A stretch of 20,955 nucleotides of DNA, taken from NCBI RefSeq assembly GCF_000192795.1, contig NW_007360651.1, positions 23,305 through 44,259 of the forward strand. Direction: 5' to 3'. The notes below the pieces were generated by a model that was not told the origin of the DNA, did not search any database, and saw only the letters and a list, made by a program, of their open reading frames with translations. Below, piece by piece: positions 15,188-20,955 of this stretch. The position numbers were made by a program, and so were the translations under genes. The stretch comes from Vavraia culicis subsp. floridensis. Taxonomy: Eukaryota > Microsporidia > Pleistophoridae. Position 1 is the first letter of the stretch. Each line of letters starts with the position of its first letter.

Positions 15188-15838
15188 CAGAAAATGTGAA
15201 TTAACAAAGACAGGCACAGATGTAACCGTGGAGCTGTGCTGTCCGATCGATGCATGATGTAAATATTACCTGGTTTGGTATGCGTGAGCACGCGGGTTCA
15301 TACCACATTTTCACGCGTGTTCCTGAGTGAAAGTAAAACTGTGCCATAGAAGGTTTGCACGCGGTTAATTGCCGCCCATCGAGTTTGATTTTGCAACTCG
15401 GTTGTATTTTTTATCTTTAGGTTTGGTCCGATCAGTTCTGTTCGTTTGTGTCCTTTTAAAACGATGCGTCTCTACCAAATGCGGTACTTCGTAGTTTCAA
15501 GGACATGTACGTGTTTATTGCCGCTACCCCGTATCAAAATAGGATTGTTTTGAGTCACAGTACGTCATTTCTCGTTCACGATTTCACCGCTGATCAACCC
15601 GATGGAAGCTTTGATTTCTTTGTGTTCCCGCCCAAAAATGTTTTAGAGCGATTTTGTTCGTCACCGCTCCTTTTTGCAGGCACGACCGTTACGAATGAAT
15701 TGTAGCATTTTCATACGAATGAGCGTGCAAAATTGATGTTTTAATTTATTCTAACAATTTTTATGAGCCGTCTCCGAAGCATCACTAATATGAAACAGTT
15801 ATGAAGCAAAATTTAAAACGAGTAATTTGGCACCAGAC
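15188..15838. other. spacer before the orphan membrane protein
   Basis: AT-rich toward its 3' end. It contains one small ATG frame (15505-15705, listed separately) and a TACGTCA site near 15556. No RNA gene was seen. Confidence 0.45.
15505..15705 (+). CDS. possible small ORF, unknown
   Basis: Sixty-six residues from an ATG, with mixed composition (MYVFIAATPYQNRIVLSHST at the start). I recognise nothing in it. There is no CCC start motif; a TTTTAAAA stretch lies about 45 bases upstream. It may be a chance frame. Confidence 0.2.
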   Translation: MYVFIAATPYQNRIVLSHSTSFLVHDFTADQPDGSFDFFVFPPKNVLERFCSSPLLFAGTTVTNEL

Positions 15839-16732
15839 ATGAACGTTGTTTCTTTGAGCACACCAATAGCTCTTCGTCACATGCTCGTTGTCTACTCAAT
15901 ACCTATTTTGAGCATTACCCTCGATATCTCTGCACATCCCATCAAGCCGCTGTATTTCCTTTGTTCGCTCCTGTTCGTGCCATTTTGTATGCTCCCCATT
16001 GCCCAGAAGAACAAGCTTGTCATTTTAACGGGCATACACGCGATTAGTTGGCTGTTGAACAGCAGGCTGATAGCCTATATGGTCTATGGTGGTGTAATGA
16101 CGGTATGCTACAACACTTCTTTGCAGATGTGCCTCAGTGCTGGCCAGATAGAAAACGTGTGCATGATGTTCTACTCTGAAATGTTAGGCTATCTGTTCGG
16201 CGTGTTCCTGCCGTTTCGTAGCGCCCTTGCCCTTCTGATCACCGCCCAACTTTTCCTGCTGCTCAAGGCGAAGAAACTGCCGCTCGAAATTTCGTCAACC
16301 GAGCGACAAAAGTTCCTGCCCACGCTCTACGAGAAAATATCTGGGCTATATGACAGCAACTACACGCTGCTATCGAACGAGTACAAAATGGTGGTGGAAA
16401 TCGTTTACAAAAGAAAGAAATGCTGCAGGCTGTTCTTGTTCGTGTGGTTGTGCCACATGCCCATGTGCTACTCCACGCTTGGAAAGGTTGCTATGGCTGT
16501 TGGCCCACTTATGCCGGTGTACAAGAAGAATTTTGTAGTTTTCCTGTATATTTTCCTCTGGGTCATGGGCATCGAACTGGGCAGCATTACTTCGTGGTTT
16601 GTTGAATGGATTGATGATGGTGAAGGGCCGTATCATTCCATGACATTTTGCATACTTGCCAGGTTGGTGGTCTCTTTCGTAGTGTACTCGTTTTGTTTTC
16701 CGATGTGGATCGAAAGGATGGTCAGCAGCTAG
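15839..16732 (+). CDS. polytopic membrane protein, unknown family
   Basis: The first ATG is at 15839 and gives 297 residues; an in-frame TTG 12 bases upstream is less likely. Hydrophobic segments occupy most of residues 8-150: about 15-35, 38-56, 60-78, 82-100 and 108-145, where the last could be two helices. A cytosolic-type charged loop follows (about 150-195, with KAKKLPLEISSTERQK at its start). Further hydrophobic stretches lie at about 198-222, 228-250 and 268-292. This makes roughly eight membrane spans, compatible with a transporter or an ER/Golgi membrane protein, but I see no signature motif. Upstream are an AT-rich stretch (ATTTAAAA) at about 25 bases and a CACC before the ATG. AATAAA follows the stop by about 13 bases. 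It may be a microsporidian-specific protein. Confidence 0.7.
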   Translation: MNVVSLSTPIALRHMLVVYSIPILSITLDISAHPIKPLYFLCSLLFVPFCMLPIAQKNKLVILTGIHAISWLLNSRLIAYMVYGGVMTVCYNTSLQMCLSAGQIENVCMMFYSEMLGYLFGVFLPFRSALALLITAQLFLLLKAKKLPLEISSTERQKFLPTLYEKISGLYDSNYTLLSNEYKMVVEIVYKRKKCCRLFLFVWLCHMPMCYSTLGKVAMAVGPLMPVYKKNFVVFLYIFLWVMGIELGSITSWFVEWIDDGEGPYHSMTFCILARLVVSFVVYSFCFPMWIERMVSS

Positions 16733-16743
16733 CCAAGAACAAC

Positions 16744-16749
16744 AAATAA
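16744..16749 (+). terminator. AATAAA after the membrane protein gene
   Basis: AATAAA about 12 bases past the TAG stop, in the position expected for a polyadenylation signal in a compact genome. Confidence 0.4.
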
Positions 16750-17067
16750 ACCCGTTCTACCATAAAATGAGCTTTCCATGTCCAAAATACGTAAATGCTC
16801 TTCACACATTTCACGTATAAAAGGCTGCACACGAGTGTAAAACGATTTGTGTCCGTTTGTACCTTTCTGAGGAGGTAAATGCGCGAGTTTATAGGAAATG
16901 TGCCTGCGAGCGTAAAAGCTTCTTTAGTACCGAGCATAAGCAAAATTTAAACGGTAGATTATGGTTGAATGGCATGGTTTGAGCCATCTCGATCGTGCGT
17001 TCCTGTGGTTTAGCCCCTACGTCAGGTCAACCCTTGTTGCTGATCAAGCCTACCGTGCTCATGCGAT

Positions 17068-17301
17068 CTAACAAATATTCTTTGGTGTGATCCGCTTTCG
17101 ATCCACTGTCACATCAAATTTGCGCAAGTAAACGAACAGGAATGCATGTGGTACTACGTACCCTGCCACACCATCAATACACGTAAAATGAACAGCAAAG
17201 AAATTTTTACTCCTTAAACCGGGAATGTAAGAACGATTTACGGAATTGTAAATGCCATGGAAAAAAGAAATTGGTAAAGTAGCACCTGCCTGTACCACCA
17301 T
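17068..17301 (-). CDS. possible small ORF, unknown
   Basis: Seventy-seven residues from an ATG at 17301, with a mildly hydrophobic first third and a basic C-terminus (VYLRKFDVTVDRKRITPKN). Its composition is more protein-like than that of neighbouring chance frames. It has no CCC motif or recognised domain, and could be a gene fragment. Confidence 0.2.
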   Translation of the reverse strand: MVVQAGATLPISFFHGIYNSVNRSYIPGLRSKNFFAVHFTCIDGVAGYVVPHAFLFVYLRKFDVTVDRKRITPKNIC

Positions 17302-17935
17302 CAGATAAAGTATGGTACCACATTCCGATACATGGCAGATTAGGGCAACACTAGGTTTGACCGTTCTAAAATTTGGAGCATTGGCTAAGCAGGTCTATTT
17401 CGTGCTCTGCATTTGACCAGAAATTAAGCATTCTGCTTAATCCTGAACCACCAAGGTCTTTCGATTCGTAACTGTTCTGCCATCATCAAACACTTTTCAT
17501 CACAAAAATGCGCACCAGGTTCTCTGCCATTGGTCATGCCGCATCGTATGCACAATTTTTTCAATTTTACCCGTTTCTAAGGTAATTCAGGTCAAAACAT
17601 GTTTGGTACGGCACACACCCTTTCGCCACTAAGGCACCATTATGTGAGCATTTGTGGTTCACTTACGTTTGTTTGTGGGTCTTTGTACGAATCAGGAAGC
17701 GTTCTGGTAAAGATCCTGTTACCGCCAGGAGAACAAAATTATAAAAAATAAATCGCAAATAAACGAACAAATGCATCAACACTCAGTGATCAATTCATTT
17801 TGACCGCTGCTGCACGGTACTCACGCTTTTCTAGGTATTTTTGTCCGGTTGAGCTGTCAAATTCCTGTCAAGCGTAAAACTCATTTATCGCTCTGATTTA
17901 TTCAAACATGGCAGGTGTTGATTGACGTAGTGCGT

Positions 17936-18070
17936 GCTACGATCGTAGCAAATTAAGGATTTGTGCTGAGAACGTGGTAGATCGTAGCAAATTAAGGATT
18001 TGTGTTGGGAACACTACGATCGTAGCAAATTAAGGATTTGTGCTGAGAACACTACGATCGTATCAAATTA
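17936..18070. repeat. 38-bp tandem repeat with 12-bp palindrome (iteron-like)
   Basis: Three full units (17936-17973, 17974-18012, 18013-18050) and a truncated fourth from 18051. Each unit starts around the palindrome CTACGATCGTAG, which is perfect in units 1 and 3, followed by CAAATTAAGGATTTGTG and a (C/T)TG(A/G)GAAC end. Unit 2 has a disrupted left arm and is 39 bp. Units are about 90% identical or better. It is non-coding and lies about 550 bases upstream of the deubiquitinase gene. Confidence 0.9.
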
Positions 18071-18248
18071 TTTTACAAAGAACTGCAGGTAACGCATGAT
18101 TGAGGAAAGTAATTGTAAAACGTAGGAATGGCACGTTTGATACGCAAAGCGTACCGCAGCTTAGGTCATACTAAGGCACAGGTATGGCAACCACGTACCT
18201 ACGCATTTACAAGACGTACAAATCATAAAGTACGTGTTTCTTAACCGT

Positions 18249-18515
18249 ATGTTACGCAGACATGCCGTATTCCTGCATTTGCACGTGTCGGTGTGCATGG
18301 CCGTACCGTACTCTACGTGCGGTCAAAATAAACAAACTAAAACGGTGCAAACTGCAGTGCTTAGTTATACCGCTGTTCTGCATGAACGATCAAATTTACC
18401 AATCGCATTTTGTACGCAGACATATGCAGCTCAAGGTAGTGCTGCGCAGGAAAAGCTGTTGGTGTTTGGAATAGTTTTAAATGTTGAAAATGCTATTTTT
18501 TGTTCCAAGCCATGA
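18249..18515 (+). CDS. possible small secreted-type ORF, unknown
   Basis: Eighty-eight residues from an ATG at 18249. The start (MLRRHAVFLHLHVSVCMAVP) looks like a weak signal peptide, and the rest is polar with scattered Cys. A second ATG frame overlaps it on the same strand (18262-18474). There is no upstream CCC motif. It may be chance or a leader transcript of the gene downstream. Confidence 0.2.
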   Translation: MLRRHAVFLHLHVSVCMAVPYSTCGQNKQTKTVQTAVLSYTAVLHERSNLPIAFCTQTYAAQGSAAQEKLLVFGIVLNVENAIFCSKP

Positions 18516-18623
18516 TTTACAGAAAATGCATAAATTGATTGTTTTGGCAGTAAATAAGCCTAATTTAGCATTTTGACGTTTTAAAAATATTTAAAGCATA
18601 AATACGCATTGATCGGTAATGGA

Positions 18624-20321
18624 ATGGTTAGATCTGTGCTATGGTGTGTGGCAGTGATGGGTGCAATTGCTAGCACAAACTACGAAGAGTTGGGTGCTTA
18701 TCGTGCAGGGATGCGTTTGCAGAGTACGGACGGTTCGGATGTGAACAGCAGAGAAGTGTTTGATAGCAAAGAAGAAGTGGGCAATCGAATCTTTCATCAA
18801 GATGGATGCAGTTGCTGGGCAGATTTGAAATGGAGAGCTGATCGCTACGCACAAGAAAATATGTTAGTTGATCACGACCAGGTAGAAGGGTCAGATTGCT
18901 ACGATATCGTGATGAACGTGCCATCTTACGATCCAATCCAACAGAGATTCGAAAGGGCCTTAGCTCGGCCGCAAAATATGCGGTGCATGGCGTTTCCGTG
19001 TGCTCGATGCGGAACATATGAATGTGAGAATGTGAAAGTGCCTGATCTGCCACAGCAGAGCGGTTTCAGCGTTGATTCTTCTCACGAACCAATCGGTGAT
19101 CTTGGACTGAAGGAGAACAGAGCTGGCGCTTTGAATTGGCACCACGCACAAGCAGCAAATGGCACACCATCTGCGTTGCAGGACTGCCTTGGCACATGCA
19201 GGCGCCGTTATTCCACGAAAAACAGGTATTTGATTGGTAACGTACCGCCAAAGATAGCTGCTCATACGGACCAAGATGCACGTACAAGCGTGCCTGCTGC
19301 GGACACGCATAACTCAAGAATACGAGGTGCTGCAAGGTCCGCGATGATTGGCAAAGTTTCGAAGGTCATGGAAAGCACTTCTCCAGAAATAGTTCGATGC
19401 GTATCAACGGTGAGTTCTGGCCCTGTATCAGCAGAAAACGATGATTCTGCACCAACAGGATTGTCAAACACACGTTCAAACTGCTTCTTCAATGCTTTGA
19501 TTCAGATGCTGTTCGCAAGCCCAAGTTTCGTGCAGTTTATCATGCTGGACTGTCTAAGGCACATCCGGTGCATAGAACTGCTCAGAACAATCCGCGAACT
19601 GATGGAACAAAACGAGAAAAACATTTTGGACCAGTACATCGCATTATGTGAGGTATCGGAGAAGCTGCGTCCCTATGGCAACGTCTTTGCGGTTGAACAG
19701 CACGATGCAGCAGAATTTTTGATGGATTTGCTGGAAGAAATACGGGGCTCAGCCGAATTGCACTCGATCCATGTCGAGTGTCCGTTCATTTTTGCCATGG
19801 AAGAAATCGCGGTGTGCGCCATTTGCGGCAGGCCTGCAGCAGTGGTGCACACCGAGTGCAATTGCATGTTAAACGTAGAACCTGGAACATCGGTAAACAT
19901 TCAACTTGCCTTGTCCGATAGTTTTGAGAAAGACGTGAGAGGACTAACGGTTGTACGGTGCACACACGTTTACCAACCAGCAAATGCTGATATCACGCTC
20001 ATGAGATGTGCTTCCGGTCCTCAGATCATCGTACTGCGCATTGAGCGCACTATTTTTGATTCAGAACGGCGTGTCACGAAAAAGAACACGGCAGGGACCG
20101 ACATCGATGTAGACATACGGATCAATTCGCGGTGCTACACCCTTCTGTCATTTATAATGCACTATGGAGGGGCTGATGCAGGACATTTCGTGGCGGTAGT
20201 TAAAAAGGACAGCAAATGGTACGGTGCAAACGATGAAAGTGTTTATCGAATACATGACGTGTATCCTCTCCTGAAAGGGAGTGGTCATGCCTATCTGCTA
20301 TTGTACCAAAGAAATGGTTAG
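18624..20321 (+). CDS. USP-family deubiquitinase with signal peptide (predicted secreted)
   Basis: A 565-residue protein from ATG 18624; an in-frame TTG 15 bases upstream is unlikely as a start. Residues 1-17 (MVRSVLWCVAVMGAIAS) have a basic start, hydrophobic core and small residues before a likely cleavage site, so it should enter the secretory pathway. Residues 18-270 are Cys-rich in places (CSCW, CARCGTYEC) and match nothing I know. From about 278 to the end is a ubiquitin-specific protease domain: the Cys box GLSNTRSNCFFNALIQML (nucleophile about C287), EQHDAAEFLMDLLEEI, a zinc knuckle CAIC...CNC (about 398-414), and the His box with AGHFVAVV (about H521) and WYGANDESV (about D537). The family removes ubiquitin in cytosol or nucleus, so a signal peptide suggests export to the host. 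All catalytic residues look intact. Unlike most neighbours it lacks a CCC start motif. Confidence 0.85.
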   Translation: MVRSVLWCVAVMGAIASTNYEELGAYRAGMRLQSTDGSDVNSREVFDSKEEVGNRIFHQDGCSCWADLKWRADRYAQENMLVDHDQVEGSDCYDIVMNVPSYDPIQQRFERALARPQNMRCMAFPCARCGTYECENVKVPDLPQQSGFSVDSSHEPIGDLGLKENRAGALNWHHAQAANGTPSALQDCLGTCRRRYSTKNRYLIGNVPPKIAAHTDQDARTSVPAADTHNSRIRGAARSAMIGKVSKVMESTSPEIVRCVSTVSSGPVSAENDDSAPTGLSNTRSNCFFNALIQMLFASPSFVQFIMLDCLRHIRCIELLRTIRELMEQNEKNILDQYIALCEVSEKLRPYGNVFAVEQHDAAEFLMDLLEEIRGSAELHSIHVECPFIFAMEEIAVCAICGRPAAVVHTECNCMLNVEPGTSVNIQLALSDSFEKDVRGLTVVRCTHVYQPANADITLMRCASGPQIIVLRIERTIFDSERRVTKKNTAGTDIDVDIRINSRCYTLLSFIMHYGGADAGHFVAVVKKDSKWYGANDESVYRIHDVYPLLKGSGHAYLLLYQRNG

Positions 20322-20740
20322 GAGCGTTCTAGAAGTTGCCATCTCTTCATAGCACATGAAATGAATTGCTGTTGGGGCCAAGGTCGCTGTGGGGCCAAGG
20401 TCGCTTTTGCGGCCGGTCCCAGCAGACGAGAAAGACCCGCTCAGGCACCGTTGTATGAGGAGATAAGTAAACGTACTTTTCGTAAAAAGTAAGCTGTCCC
20501 TGTGCGAAGTGCCCTGTTACTCCATGAAGGGGTCGCTTTGCTTAGGTCTGGTCATCGGAACTGTACGGTAAGAATATGTTGCCCCATTTATTATGGGAAC
20601 ACGGTTAGGGTTAGAGGACAATTCAGCACAAACACACACATTTTATGCTTAGAGTGCAGAACCGAACAATTGCGCTGCTCGAATGGCACTAAAAACGCTG
20701 CAGAGCATTTACAGAGTTACCGTACCGTTCAACAAAGTTG
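20322..20740. other. spacer downstream of the deubiquitinase
   Basis: Contains a 16-bp direct repeat, a TTCTAGAA site at 20328-20335 and two telomere-type units at 20603-20614. The longest frame starts at GTG and is not convincing. Confidence 0.4.
20373..20405. repeat. 16-bp direct repeat
   Basis: TGGGGCCAAGGTCGCT occurs twice, one base apart (20373-20388 and 20390-20405), in a locally GC-rich patch just 3' of the deubiquitinase gene. Confidence 0.85.
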
Positions 20741-20955
20741 ATGATTGCAGTCACCGCACAGGCTCTCCAACTGCTAGCAAAGGATGTAAAAGAATTTTAT
20801 TGCTTGTACAGAGCACGTGGCGTGTTGCACGCTGACTGGCACTTCAATCGAATGTTGAACATTGTTCTCCTCGGCTGTGCGGTTGTATCTGAGATGATTA
20901 GTAACAAACAAACGCATCATTGCTTTTCTTACGAAGCGGTTACCTGCTCACAAAT
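20741..20955 (+). CDS. possible 5' part of a gene cut by the right edge
   Basis: From the ATG at 20741 the frame stays open for 71 codons to the end of the window. It begins MIAVTAQALQLLAKDVKEFY and has one hydrophobic stretch (MLNIVLLGCAVV, about residues 38-49). The last in-frame stop upstream is at 20690. There is no CCC motif before the ATG. Composition is protein-like (helical start, varied residues), but nothing is recognised and the fragment is too short to decide. Confidence 0.3.
   Translation, partial: MIAVTAQALQLLAKDVKEFYCLYRARGVLHADWHFNRMLNIVLLGCAVVSEMISNKQTHHCFSYEAVTCSQ

Larger units (their letters stand above)
16750..18623. other. long spacer upstream of the secreted deubiquitinase
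   Basis: About 1.9 kb, AT-rich, holding the 38-bp tandem repeat and two doubtful small frames listed separately. A promoter-like TATAAAAGG occurs near 16815, followed by only a 23-codon ATG frame. No RNA gene was recognised. The 35 bases before 18624 are AT-rich (TTTAAAAATATTTAAAG) and are probably the deubiquitinase promoter. Confidence 0.45.

Noticed and set aside
16722..16943. 73-codon minus-strand frame overlapping the membrane gene's 3' end
   Set aside because: TTG start and no features; probably chance.
20502..20741. 79-codon frame after the deubiquitinase
   Set aside because: GTG start, no domain, Cys scattered without pattern.
1..20955. tRNA, rRNA, CRISPR, insertion sequence or viral genes
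   Set aside because: Scanned both strands for T-loop GTTCRA contexts, regularly spaced palindromic repeats with unique spacers, and transposase or polymerase motifs; none found. The tandem arrays have no unique spacers, so they are not CRISPR.

Overview
The window looks like nuclear DNA of a microsporidian: a compact fungal-lineage parasite with intron-poor genes. The evidence is threefold. The coding genes are single-exon eukaryotic ones: a UPF1 helicase with its Cys/His domain, enolase, a GMN-type CorA/ALR magnesium transporter, a HEAT-repeat phosphatase-scaffold-like protein and a ubiquitin-specific protease. Most have very short apparent leaders, with a CCC-type motif just before the ATG, as described for microsporidian start sites. 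Two genes carry signal peptides on otherwise intracellular or lineage-specific proteins, as expected of host-directed factors. The spacing is wide for a microsporidian (gaps of 0.4-2 kb). The Trachipleistophora/Vavraia group is a guess that cannot be tested from sequence alone. No rRNA, tRNA, CRISPR, transposase or viral gene was seen.

Layout: (1) 1-605, minus strand, a putative secreted protein cut by the left edge and broken by an apparent one-base frameshift in an A5 run. (2) 1599-2057, minus, a small multi-pass membrane protein. (3) 2058-4032, a long gap with 32-bp tandem repeats (about 2722-2839) and a 266-bp pure-pyrimidine minisatellite ending about 40 bp before the next gene. (4) 4033-6582, plus, UPF1-like RNA helicase. 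(5) 7035-9587, minus, convergent with UPF1, a HEAT-like protein with a 15-bp coding minisatellite. (6) 9588-11463, a divergent spacer. (7) 11464-12729, plus, enolase. (8) 13693-15187, plus, CorA/ALR-type Mg2+ transporter with a reading-frame break near 14604. (9) 15839-16732, plus, orphan polytopic membrane protein. (10) 16733-18623, a gap with a 38-bp palindrome-bearing tandem repeat. (11) 18624-20321, plus, a USP-family deubiquitinase behind a signal peptide. (12) 20322-20955, a short gap and a possible partial gene running off the right edge.

The genes do not form one pathway: the set mixes mRNA quality control, signalling scaffold, glycolysis, metal transport and predicted secreted factors. 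The most interesting points are the secretory-pathway deubiquitinase with an unknown ~270-residue N-terminal region, the identical 14-bp ATF/CREB plus E-box element at a similar distance upstream of enolase and of the Mg2+ transporter, the iteron-like repeat upstream of the deubiquitinase, and in-gene minisatellites that keep long frames open.
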